A stretch of 52,228 bases of DNA, taken from the NCBI GenBank assembly GCA_026710105.1, contig JAPORR010000083.1, forward strand, positions 1,289 through 53,516. The letters run 5' to 3'. The translations under genes and the position numbers were made by a program. Position 1 is the first letter of the stretch, and every line of letters begins with the position of its first letter. Source of the stretch: Alphaproteobacteria bacterium (lineage in GTDB: Bacteria > Pseudomonadota > Alphaproteobacteria > Bin95). Below are positions 27,336 through 35,901 of this stretch, in pieces. The notes beneath the pieces were generated by a model. It was given only the letters and a program-made list of their open reading frames with translations, had not been told where the DNA came from and made no database searches.

Positions 27336-28977
27336 ACGGAGGCGAGGCCCTGGTGGAAACGCTTGTGGCATGGGGCATCGAAGCCGCCTTCGCCGTTCCG
27401 GGCGAAAGCTATCTCCCGGTCCTTGCCGCGCTGCAGCGCCGGGCCAATGCCATCCGTCTTGTCACCCCACGGCATGAATCGGGCGTTACCTTCGCTTGCG
27501 CGGCCTATGGCAGAATTGCCGGCAAGCCGTCGGTTGGCCTCGTCAGCCGCGGGCCGGGCTCCACCAATGCATCCATCGGCCTGCATGTCGCACGTCAAGA
27601 CTCGGTGCCAATGCTGCTGGTTATCGGTGATGTGCCGACGGCGTCCAAAGGCCGCGAAGCCTTTCAAGAAATTGATTACCACAACATGTTCTCCGGCATT
27701 ACGAAAGCAGTACTCGAACCCGCAAGCGCGGCGGAGGTGCCGGCGAAGGCCGCCCGCGCGCTGGAGCTCGCGATGGCGGGCCGGCCGGGACCGGTCGTTC
27801 TGGTGATGCGAAGGATATTTCGGACGGCGAGGCAGGCACGCGCGCCATTCCACCGCCGACGCCCCGTGAGCCGCTGCTCCCGGACCAGGAGATCGTCACC
27901 GAGGCTGCCCGGCGTATCGATGCGGCAGAAAGACCCGTCATCATAGCGGGCGAACTCATCGCGTTCGAGGACGTGGAGGGCCCGCTTACGCGTTTCGCCG
28001 AAGCGAGCGGAGCGGCGGTGACCGCCGCCTATCGCTGCCAGGATGCGCTTTCCAACAACAAACCCGTCTATATTGGCCATCTGGAGATCAACCGGGCCGA
28101 TTTCCAGGAACAAGCCTGGGAGGAGGCCGACCTTGTGGTCGCTGCTGGGGCGCGGCTGGACGGGATCACGACCCGCGACTTTTCCATGATCCGGGACAAT
28201 CAGACGCTGATCCATATCCATCCGGATGCCGAGGTTTTGGCGCGCTGGTCGTCCGACGTAGCAATCCGCTCCGACACCGGCCCTGCGCTGGCGGCACTTG
28301 CGGATGCTGTTTCAAGCGGCGGGCCCGGCCGCCGCGAATGGCGAGCGGAACTGAACGGGGCGTATCGCCGCTTTTCGGAGCCGGGCGGTGTACCCGTCCA
28401 CGGTCGCGTCGATCTCGCGGCAATCGCGGCCGAAACCCGAAGGCAGTTGCCGCCTGATGCTGTTGTAATTACCGACAGCGGCACATTCGCACGCTGGGTG
28501 CATCGTTATTTCCGGTTCGAAGGCCCGCGCACTCAAGCCGGCCCGATGGCGGGCGCGATGGGATATGGCGTCCCGGGCGGCATCGGCGCAGCGCTTGCGC
28601 GACCCGGGCCGCCTGTCGTCGTCTTCGCAGGCGATGGCGGGTTCTTGATGACGGGGCAGGAGGCTGTGACCCTCTTGCAGGAACGCCTGCCGGTGAAGAT
28701 CGTCGTTTGCGACAACAGCGCCTGGGGCTCGATCCTGACCTCGCAACAGACCCGCTACGGCGAAGGCGGTATTTTCGGCACGAGATTGGACAGCCCGGAT
28801 TTCGAAGCTGTCGGCCGGGCTTATGGGCTCCATGCAAGCCGCGTGCGGGAGACCGCGGCGTTCGCCGGCGCCCTTGGCGCTGCGCTCGCATATCCGGGGC
28901 CGGCGCTGATCCATCTCGAACTCGACGAGCGCGATATCTCCCCGTTCACCGGCGCATCGCAGTCCTACCGCGTCTGA
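27332..28977 (+). pseudogene. acetolactate-synthase-like TPP enzyme, frameshifted once
   Basis: The two halves of a ~548-residue TPP enzyme lie in different frames. The N-terminal half (to about 27808) has VPGESYLPVL with the catalytic glutamate (E25) and RHESGVTFACAAYGR. The C-terminal half has the TPP/Mg motif GDGGFLMTGQEA...CDNSAWG. The shift is at about 27809, where VLVM should continue with (P)KDISDGEAGT; restoring one base would rebuild the frame. No other lesion is seen, so this may be a recent mutation or a sequence error. Its ATG overlaps the DUF4170 stop. Substrate is not predictable; related enzymes act on 2-oxo acids. Confidence 0.82.
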
Positions 28978-28979
28978 AA

Positions 28980-29033
28980 CAGGCGCCCGGTTTTCGCGAG
29001 ATGCCATGCCTCCTCCTTGAGGCCCGGCGCCTG
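28980..29033 (+). terminator. possible weak terminator before the acyl-CoA synthetase gene
   Basis: CAGGCGCC (28980-28987) can pair with GGCGCCTG (29026-29033), right after the stop of the TPP enzyme. The loop of 38 bases is long and no T-run follows, so it may be a weak or processing structure rather than a terminator. Confidence 0.2.
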
Positions 29034-29083
29034 CTGTTCTAGCGTGCCGCGGCCGAGGTTTGAGGCCCGAGGGGGAAGCCGGA

Positions 29084-31204
29084 ATGACCATTCGTATCGA
29101 GACGCTCGACGCATTCTTCAATCCCCGTTCGGTCGCGATTGTCGGCGCCTCGTCGAATTTCGCAAAGATCGGCGGCCGGCCGGTCCACAACATGAAAATC
29201 GCCGGCTATGGCGGCAGGATCTATCCAGTCAATCCAGGCGCCGCCGAGATCCAGGGCTTGCCGGCCTTTCCCGGCATCGCGGATATCCCCGGCGCGGTTG
29301 ATATGGCGGTGATCGTCGTGCCGATGCCTCATGTCGAGGCGGCGGTGACGGCCTGCATCGAGAAGGGCGTTAAGGCCGCGATCGTGCTGTCCTCCGGCTT
29401 TGCCGAGATTTCCGAGGAAGGCGCGCAGGCGCAGCGCCGCCTCGCTGATCTTGGCACCGAAGGCGGGCTCCGCATCATGGGGCCTAATTGTATGGGCGTG
29501 ATGAACACCGGCACCGGCATGATCGCCACCTTCATCTCCGCTATCGGCGATAGGGGGCCGGAGAGAGGCACGATTTCCGTTGCGGCACAGTCCGGCGCCT
29601 TCGGCGGTCATTGCTTCACGCTGGCGCGCGAACGCGGCCTCGGCCTCAATCTCTGGGCAACGATGGGCAACCAGTGCGATGTCGAGTTCTCGGACTGTCT
29701 TGCCTATATGGCGCAGGATCCGGGCACCAGGGTCGTGCTCGGCTATATGGAAGGCGTGCAGGACGCCGAAAAGCTGGTCGAGGCGCTGGAGATTGCGCGC
29801 GCCGCAAAGAAGCCGGTCGTACTGATGAAGGTTGGGCGTTCCGAAGTCGGCACGGCGGCCGCGGCCTCGCACACGGCGTCGCTTACGGGCTCCGACGCTG
29901 TATTCGATGCGCTGCTCCGCCAATACAATGTCTTTCGCCCCCACAGCATCGACGAGATGTTCGATGTCGGCTACGCCTTCGCCGGCGGCCTGCTGCCGAA
30001 AAGCGCGAAGACCGGCATCGTCACGGTCTCCGGCGGGGTCGGTGTCATCATGGCGGATGCGGCCGAGGATGCTGGCCTCGAATTGCCGCCGCTGCCGGAG
30101 GCGACGCAGCAGCGGATGAAGGCGCTTGTGCCGTTCGCCGGCACCCGCAACCCGCTGGACGTCACGGCGCAGTTCATCAATGACGCGACGCTGATGGAGA
30201 CGATGTACGGCGCGTTGCTGAAAGAGGGAGACTATGCGAGCGCCGTGTGTTTCCTCGCCGGCGTAGGTCTGAACCCTCTGATGATGAAGGAGCTGGAGCC
30301 GAGCCTGGACGCGGTGCGGCGGCGATTCCCGGACCATCTGCACATGCTCGCCATCCTCACCACGCCCGAGCGGCGCGCGCGGCTCCAGGCGATGGGCTAT
30401 CTCTGCTATGAGGATCCGAGCCGGGCCATTCACGCGCTCGGCGTCCTGGCGTGGTATGCCGAGGCGTTGCGGCGGGGGCCGTCCGCGCCGCCTCCGGACC
30501 TGCCGGCCGGGGCGCCGGAATTGAACGCTGGCACGGCTATCAATGAAGTTGAGGGCAAGCGCATTCTGGCGGCCGCCGGCGTGCCGGCCGTTCCGGAGCG
30601 GCTTGCAGCCTCCGCCGCCGAGGCCGCGGCAGCCGCTACGGCAGCGGGTTTCCCGGTCGTCATGAAAATCGTGTCGGCCGATATCCTGCACAAGTCCGAG
30701 ATCGGCGGCGTCATCCTCAATGTGGCAACGAAGGAGGCTGCCGGGCAGGCTTACCGCGACCTGCTGGCGCGCGCGGCGGCGCATGCCCCCGATGCACGCA
30801 TCGACGGCGTGCTGGTCGCGCCGATGGTGTCGGGCGGCGTCGAGACGATAATGGGTGTCGTTCGCGACCCCGTATTCGGCCCGGTGGTGATGTTCGGGCT
30901 CGGCGGCATTTTCGTCGAGGTGCTGAAGGATGTAACCTTCCGCATCGCGCCGTTCGGCATAGACGAAGCGCACAGGATGATCCGCGAGGTGCGCGGCTAT
31001 CCGATGCTTGAGGGCGTGCGCGGCGCGCCGCCGGCAGATGAGGAGGCGCTGGCCGGGGCGTTGGCCCGGCTCTCCACCTTCGCCGCCATCAATGCGGATG
31101 TGCTGGAGACTATCGACATAAATCCGTTCATCGTGCTGCCGAAAGGAGAGGGCGCCCTCGCTGTGGATGCGCTCATATCCGTCCTGGAGGCTGCCGGGGG
31201 ATGA
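29084..31204 (+). CDS. NDP-forming acyl-CoA synthetase (acetyl-CoA synthetase family, fused subunits)
   Basis: 706 residues. Domains in order are CoA-binding (about 10-130; SVAIVGASSN, VNPG), succinyl-CoA-ligase-like (150-300; GPNCMGVMNTGTG, AAQSGAFGG, ASHTASLTGSD), and an ATP-grasp C-terminal domain (about 490-706; VMKIVSADILHKSEIGGV, MFGLGGIFVEVLKDV). It forms acyl-CoA from acid, CoA and ATP/ADP equivalents, or the reverse. ATG 29084 has GGGGGAAG upstream. It lies before decayed thiolase and DUF35 genes, suggesting the pathway was once larger. The acid substrate is unknown. Confidence 0.88.
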   Translation: MTIRIETLDAFFNPRSVAIVGASSNFAKIGGRPVHNMKIAGYGGRIYPVNPGAAEIQGLPAFPGIADIPGAVDMAVIVVPMPHVEAAVTACIEKGVKAAIVLSSGFAEISEEGAQAQRRLADLGTEGGLRIMGPNCMGVMNTGTGMIATFISAIGDRGPERGTISVAAQSGAFGGHCFTLARERGLGLNLWATMGNQCDVEFSDCLAYMAQDPGTRVVLGYMEGVQDAEKLVEALEIARAAKKPVVLMKVGRSEVGTAAAASHTASLTGSDAVFDALLRQYNVFRPHSIDEMFDVGYAFAGGLLPKSAKTGIVTVSGGVGVIMADAAEDAGLELPPLPEATQQRMKALVPFAGTRNPLDVTAQFINDATLMETMYGALLKEGDYASAVCFLAGVGLNPLMMKELEPSLDAVRRRFPDHLHMLAILTTPERRARLQAMGYLCYEDPSRAIHALGVLAWYAEALRRGPSAPPPDLPAGAPELNAGTAINEVEGKRILAAAGVPAVPERLAASAAEAAAAATAAGFPVVMKIVSADILHKSEIGGVILNVATKEAAGQAYRDLLARAAAHAPDARIDGVLVAPMVSGGVETIMGVVRDPVFGPVVMFGLGGIFVEVLKDVTFRIAPFGIDEAHRMIREVRGYPMLEGVRGAPPADEEALAGALARLSTFAAINADVLETIDINPFIVLPKGEGALAVDALISVLEAAGG

Positions 31205-32126
31205 GCCACAACCCGGTCATCGTCGAGGTGGCCGATACCTCGACGCATGGGCCTCGAATGGCCGCGCTATCTCGACGGCACGAATATCGGCGGCGCAGCC
31301 TTCGTGCTGCATGCGGGCGGCGGAGGCAATCCGTTCCGGCCAAGCGGAGGTGGTGCTGTTCGCTTACAGCTCGCTCCAGAAAAGCCAAGCCGCCCAGACG
31401 GCCTGCCGTTCCCGGTCGGCGCCTATACGATGGCAGCACAGTGTCACGCCCATGTCTATGGCTCGACCCGCAAAACGCTGGCCGAGATCGCCGTGGCAAC
31501 GCGCGCCTGGACCGCGCTCAATCCCGCCGCTGCTTTCCGCGAACCCATGACAGTGAACGATGTGCTGGGTGCGCGGATGATCGCCTCACCGCTCGGGCGT
31601 TATGACTGCTGCCTCGTCACCGACAGCGGCGGGGCCGTGGTGATGGCGACGGAGGAGCGCGCCCGCGACCTGCGTACGCCACCAGTGCATGTGCTGGGGC
31701 ACTGCGCTTCCGCTTCGCATATCAGCATCGCTCATATGCCTGACATGGCGAAGCTCGAAGCCGCGGAGCGGTCCTCGCGCCGGGCCTACATTATGGCGGG
31801 GTCGGCCGAAATCGACCTCGCCATGCTCTACAGCTTCACTGTCACCATGCTGATGACGCTGGAGACGCTCTGCGGCTACGGAAGGGAAGGACTTCGTCAA
31901 GGGCGGGCGGATCGGCGGCGCGTTCCCGGTCAACACCAATGGCGGCGGACTCTCCTATTGCCATCCGGGCATGTACGGGCTGTTCACCATCATTGAGGTG
32001 TGCCACCAGCTCTGGAGCCTTGCGGGCGAGAGGCAGGTCGAGGGCATGCGCACGGCGATATGCCATGGCACGGGCGGCGTTCTGTCTTCCGGTGCGACGC
32101 TCATCCTCTCGACCGAAAAGGGGTAA
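31201..32126 (+). pseudogene. thiolase / lipid-transfer-like protein pseudogene
   Basis: Fragments of a thiolase-fold protein of the kind paired with DUF35 OB-fold partners. ATG 31201 opens with VIVEVADTS, like a thiolase N-terminus; roughly 75 following residues appear deleted. RYLDGTNIGGAAFVLH (from 31265), then in a shifted frame AAEAIRSGQAEVVLFAYSS, then FPVGAYTMAAQCHAHVYG in the first frame again, then after another shift near 31878 KGGRIGGAFPVNTNGGG and HGTGG, ending at TAA 32124-32126. At least three frameshifts and a deletion make it non-functional. The start overlaps the acyl-CoA synthetase stop (ATGA). Confidence 0.85.
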
Positions 32127-32136
32127 AATCCGGCCC

Positions 32137-32529
32137 ATGACCTACGACAAGCCGGTCCCCACCATAGATCCAGGTCGGAGCCCTACTGGAGCGGCGCGCG
32201 CGAAGGCCGCCTGATGGCCCAGCGCTGCGGCGAAACCGGCCGCTGTTTTCTCTATTCGCGCCGTCTTGCGCCGGCCGCCAAGAGCCGCTAGGTCGAGGCG
32301 AAGGGAACTGGGGTCGTCTATTCCTTCACCGTCTGCCACGTGCCGGCCGGCCTTCCGGGACGAGACGCCCTATGTCGTCGCCTGCATCGAGTTGGACAAG
32401 GGTGCGCGCATCGTGAACAGTCTCGCGACCGACGACGTGGACGCAGTTCATATCGAGCAACGGGTCGAGGTGTTTTTCGACAAGGTCTCGGAAGACCTGA
32501 CGATCCCGAAATTCCGTCCGTCCGGCTGA
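32137..32529 (+). pseudogene. DUF35 (OB-fold, zinc-ribbon) acyl-CoA-associated protein pseudogene
   Basis: Remains of the small partner that normally sits next to such thiolases. KPVPTIDP opens in one frame; GRLMAQRCGETGRCFLYSRR (the half zinc-ribbon) lies in another and stops at TAG near 32289; VYSFTVCHVPAG and then DETPYVVACIELDKGARIV follow, the latter again shifted, ending FRPSG at TGA 32527-32529. The second cysteine pair of the ribbon is missing. Broken together with the thiolase just upstream. Confidence 0.82.
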
Positions 32530-32536
32530 AGGGCCC

Positions 32537-33478
32537 GTGCGGAGGCGGTTCTGGCATTACGCGGGCGTTGTCGCCGCCATCGCAGTCTTCGCCGCCGCTG
32601 TCTGGGCGCTGACCTGGCAATTGCGCGACCTTCGCTGGGACGACCTGCTCCGCCAGTTGGAAGCCATCCCGCTGCATCGCGTCCTAGCGGCCGTGGCGGC
32701 GACATTCGCGGCCTATCTGGTGCTGGCGGTCTACGATCACACCGCCTTCCGCTATATCGGGCGGCGCATGGGGTTCGGCCGGGTGGCGTTCGTCTCGTCG
32801 ATTTCCTACGCTTTCAGCCACAATCTGGGCTTCGGGGCGCTGACCGGCGGCGCAGTACGGTTTCGCTTCTATACAGACTGGGGCGTGTCCGCTGGGGACA
32901 TCGCCCGCGTCGTCCTCTATGCCGGCATCGTCTATTACCTCTGCGCGCTGTCGGTGGGCGGGCTGCTGACGCTTCCCAATGCGGCGGCGCTGGCGTATGC
33001 GCTGGAGCTGGAGCCCGGCTTGGTGCGCACGGTCGCAGGGGTCTGGGTGCTGTCCGGCGCGCTCTATGTGCTGTGGTGTCTTTGCGGCAAGCCGGTCGTG
33101 CGCCTCGGCGAACGCGAGGTCACGCCGCCCAAGCTCCGCCACGGGCTGATGCAGTTCGGCGTCGGCATTCTGGAATGGGCGTTCACCAGCGCCGTGCTCT
33201 ACCTCGTGCTGCCGCCGGATTTCGGCATGCCCTACTGGCATTTCGTGGCGGTCTATGTGCTGGCCTACATGGCTGGCTATATCAGCCATGTGCCGGGCGG
33301 GCTCGGCGTATTCGAGACCGTGCTGTTCGTGCTGATGCCGGAGACGGTGCCGACCCATGTCGTGGCCGCGGGCATCATCACTTACAGGGCGATCTACTTC
33401 CTCCTCCCCCTCACCCTCGCACTCACCCTCTTCGGCGCCTACGAAGCCGCCCGGGGCCGCTTCTCGCGCGGGCGGTAG
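32537..33478 (+). CDS. lysylphosphatidylglycerol synthase-type flippase domain membrane protein (UPF0104-like)
   Basis: 313 residues with about eight hydrophobic helices, matching the N-terminal (flippase) domain of MprF-type proteins without the lysyl-transferase part. YISHVPGGLGVFETVL is the family's most conserved block; AFSHNLGFGALTGGAVRFRFY is a second. It probably transports or flips a lipid; no substrate can be assigned. The start is GTG 32537 with AAGGG a few bases upstream, eight bases after the DUF35 pseudogene stop. It is intact although both flanks are decayed. Confidence 0.85.
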   Translation: MRRRFWHYAGVVAAIAVFAAAVWALTWQLRDLRWDDLLRQLEAIPLHRVLAAVAATFAAYLVLAVYDHTAFRYIGRRMGFGRVAFVSSISYAFSHNLGFGALTGGAVRFRFYTDWGVSAGDIARVVLYAGIVYYLCALSVGGLLTLPNAAALAYALELEPGLVRTVAGVWVLSGALYVLWCLCGKPVVRLGEREVTPPKLRHGLMQFGVGILEWAFTSAVLYLVLPPDFGMPYWHFVAVYVLAYMAGYISHVPGGLGVFETVLFVLMPETVPTHVVAAGIITYRAIYFLLPLTLALTLFGAYEAARGRFSRGR

Positions 33479-33554
33479 TGCGCAGGACGCGGTTTCGCGC
33501 CGGAGCGCATGATAGCCCTTGCCGGCATCGACACTTGGCCTGGGAGCTTCCCGA

Positions 33555-34143
33555 ATGACGGCCCACTTCTTCAACGGTCCGATCCTCAACTCGCCCTACG
33601 AATATCCGTCCCGGCATTGGGAACTCGACGGGACCGGCCAGCCCACCGACCGAATCCTCGAACGCCGCCGCGACGTTTCTTTCGTTCCGCCGATTCCCGT
33701 GGCCAGGACGCGCAAGGGGACGTAGCTCGAACTGGTCGCGAACGAAACACGGCGCAGCGGCTTGCGACCGGGGACCGGCTACAGGTTGATCGAAACCATC
33801 ACCAGCATCCACCAGCAGGTCGATAGCTGGCGCGCACTGCCGGAGTCGCAATGGCGGGTGACGCCAGAGACAGCCTGGCTGCTCAAGCACTGGGCCACCA
33901 TCGGTTCAAGGAATTCTGCCCGTTCTTCTGCCAGGTGGAGGCCGTGGAGACCGCGATTTGGCTGACGGAGGTCGCGCAGTCATAGGGAAGCGCCGGGCGA
34001 GCTTTTCTTGAAGAACTCGAAAGGGCGAACGAAGACGCGAATCCCGGCTTGTCCCGGCTGGCGCTGAAACTCGCGACGGGCAAGACCACCGTCATGGCCA
34101 TGCTTATGGCCTGGCAGACCGTCAATGCGGTACGCCGGCCCGG
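33555..34143 (+). pseudogene. N-terminal fragment of a type III-like restriction enzyme (Res) gene
   Basis: ATG 33555 opens with FFNGPILNSPYEYPSRHWEL, the characteristic start of the large helicase-nuclease subunit of the BPTD_3080-type restriction family. An in-frame TAG follows at 33723. Beyond it DSWRALPESQWRVTPETAWL is legible, then after a shift near 33895 FFCQVEAVETAIWLTEVA, another TAG, and RLALKLATGKTTVMAMLMAW. The Walker A, GAGKTT in the family, has lost two residues here. The sequence breaks off after NAVRRPG, about 200 residues into a protein normally of about 900. Confidence 0.85.
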
Positions 34144-34438
34144 CATTCATTTACCGACGGTGTGGACCAGGACGCCTTCATCGGCGATGCGCGGACCTAT
34201 CATGCCGTTCTGCGCAATCTGGAGTTGATCGACGAGACGGCGACCCGCGTACCCGGCGCGATTCGGAGGGCGCATCCCGACATTCCCTGGCATGCGATTA
34301 TCGGGGCGCGGAACCGCCTGGCTTATGCCTATCTTCATATCAATGACGACATGATTTGGACCATGATCGAAGACGCTGTTCCGGAACTTGTCCCTGCATT
34401 GAGGCGTTCTGGAAACAGCGGAGGGAGAAGGCGAATAG
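34144..34438 (+). pseudogene. HepT/DUF86 fragment
   Basis: FTDGVDQDAFIGDARTYHAV then LRNLELIDETATRVPGAIR and HPDIPWHAIIGARNRLAYAY match the core of HepT-like RNases (DUF86; toxin of MntA-HepT pairs). The first 25-30 residues are missing; the frame runs directly out of the res fragment. Near 34408 a one-base shift is needed to reach the normal end ETAEGEGE and TAG 34436-34438. The conserved RN-x-(4)-Y (RNRLAYAY) of the active site is kept, but a complete protein is no longer encoded, and no MntA partner is seen. Confidence 0.75.
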
Positions 34439-34630
34439 ATGGTGCGCAGGCCGGGGACACCGAAATCCGTCGAGACGCTGACGCATGGTGAGGCGTCGCG
34501 GCGGAACATTGCGACGGCGGAGAACCACCCGGTGATAACAGAGGAGGAGAAGGCGCCGGTCCAGGTTGCCTTTGAGCGCCGCAACCAGGACCTCGACCCG
34601 CAGCTTGGGTTTCGAGTGGATAGTGGATAG
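34439..34630 (+). pseudogene. N-terminal fragment of a restriction-system DNA methyltransferase (Mod)
   Basis: ATG 34439 abuts the hepT stop. TPKSVETLTHGEASRRNIAT, VITEEEKAPVQVAFERRNQD and LDPQL match the first 55-60 residues of the site-specific adenine methyltransferases that accompany BPTD_3080-type restriction enzymes (normally hundreds of residues longer). The match ends at LGFRVDSG, precisely where the 7-bp repeat array begins, and no catalytic motif (DPPY) remains. Encoded product 63 residues, not functional. Confidence 0.8.
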
Positions 34631-34708
34631 TGGCCGGTGGATAGTGGATGGCGGTTGCAGGCTGGCCTCGGCCGGACTATCCACTATCCAGTGACCACTA
34701 ACCACTGG
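34616..34708. repeat. inverted clusters of 7-bp tandem repeats (GTGGATA type)
   Basis: Heptamers GTGGATA at 34616, 34623 and 34637, with variants at 34630 and 34644, form the left arm. The right arm (about 34676-34708) carries the same unit on the other strand, read there as GTGGTTA, GTGGTCA, CTGGATA and GTGGATA. GGATAGTGGATAGT (34618-34631) is complementary to the block at 34676-34689, giving a 14-bp perfect stem. The array lies between the truncated mod gene and the ATG of the acyl-CoA dehydrogenase (12 bases downstream), so it occupies that gene's leader. Confidence 0.85.
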
Positions 34709-34719
34709 CAGGCCGCCCC

Positions 34720-35901
34720 ATGGACCTCAATTTCGCTCCCGAAGACGAAGCCTTTCGCGACGAGTGCCGTTCCTTCCTGGCAGAGGCGCTGCCGGGCGAT
34801 GTGGCGCGCAAGGTGGGGCTCGGCGTGCAGCCGACGCTCGACGAGACGATGGCCTGGCACAGGGCGTTGCACGACAAGGGCTGGATCGCGCCCAACTGGC
34901 CAACGGAATGGGGCGGCCCCGGCTGGACGGTGACGCAGAAATATATCTGGGACGAGGAGCAGGCGCTCGCCAATGCGCCGCGTCCGATCCCCTTCGGGCT
35001 TTCCATGTGCGGACCGGTGCTGATGGCTTTCGGCACCGAGGAGCAGAAGCGGGACAACCTGCCGCGCATTCTCTCCGGCGAGCGCATTTTCTGCCAGGGC
35101 TATTCCGAGCCCGGCGCCGGCTCGGACCTCGCCTCGCTCAAGACACGCTGCGAGGTGCATGACGACCGCTTCGTCATCAACGGGCAGAAGATCTGGACCA
35201 CCGCAGCTCACTGGGCGAACTGGATCTTCTGCCTCGTGCGCACCTCGACCGACGGCAAGCGGCAGGAGGGCATTTCCTTCATTCTGATCGACATGGCCAC
35301 GCCCGGCATCGAGGTGAAGCCGCTCATCACCATGGACGGCCTACACGAAGTGAACGAGGTGTTTTTCACCGATGTCGTCGTGCCGCGCGAGAATCTTGTG
35401 GGCGAGGTGAACCAGGGCTGGACCATCGCGAAATACCTGCTCGGCCACGAGCGCATGGGTGGCGGCGCGCTGGGAACGCAGAAGAACGGCCTGCGCTCGC
35501 TCAAGGAGATCGCGGCGGACCGGGGGCTGGAGGACGACCCCGCCTTCATGCGCAAGGTGGTGGAGGTCGAGATCGAACTCCAGACGCTGGAAATGCAGAT
35601 GCTCCGCATGCTCGCCGCCGTTTCGGCAGACCGGGAGATCGGCGCGGAAGCGTCCATGATTAAAATCCGCCGCACGGAAATCCAGCAACGCCTCTCCGAA
35701 CTCAAGATGGAGGCGGCGGCCTATGACGCCTCGCCCTACCGGATCGAGGCTATGGAGCACGGCTGGAACGAGGAGCCGGTTGGCCCCGACTACGCCAATG
35801 CGCTTGCCGCGAAATATTTCAACGACCGCAAGCACACCATCTTCGCCGGCTCCAACGAAATCCAGCGGAACATCATCGCGAAACGGATGCTGGGCCTTTG
35901 A
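34720..35901 (+). CDS. acyl-CoA dehydrogenase
   Basis: 393 residues. FAD-dependent alpha,beta-dehydrogenation of an acyl-CoA thioester. The fold signatures are present: GWIAPNWPTEWGGPGWT, YSEPGAGSDLASLKTRCE (FAD/acyl binding), INGQKIWTT, and the C-terminal HTIFAGSNEIQRNIIAKRML. Its close type is the large acyl-CoA dehydrogenase group with a long loop (HGWNEEPVGPDY). The substrate is unknown. ATG 34720 has only a weak ribosome site, and its leader consists of the heptamer repeat array. Its TGA overlaps the TTG start of the following E1 gene. Confidence 0.92.
   Translation: MDLNFAPEDEAFRDECRSFLAEALPGDVARKVGLGVQPTLDETMAWHRALHDKGWIAPNWPTEWGGPGWTVTQKYIWDEEQALANAPRPIPFGLSMCGPVLMAFGTEEQKRDNLPRILSGERIFCQGYSEPGAGSDLASLKTRCEVHDDRFVINGQKIWTTAAHWANWIFCLVRTSTDGKRQEGISFILIDMATPGIEVKPLITMDGLHEVNEVFFTDVVVPRENLVGEVNQGWTIAKYLLGHERMGGGALGTQKNGLRSLKEIAADRGLEDDPAFMRKVVEVEIELQTLEMQMLRMLAAVSADREIGAEASMIKIRRTEIQQRLSELKMEAAAYDASPYRIEAMEHGWNEEPVGPDYANALAAKYFNDRKHTIFAGSNEIQRNIIAKRMLGL

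Noticed and set aside
29039-30973. 644-codon open frame on the minus strand
   Set aside because: It is the complement of the acyl-CoA synthetase gene, has the histidine/arginine-rich composition of GC-rich antisense frames, and shows no domain.
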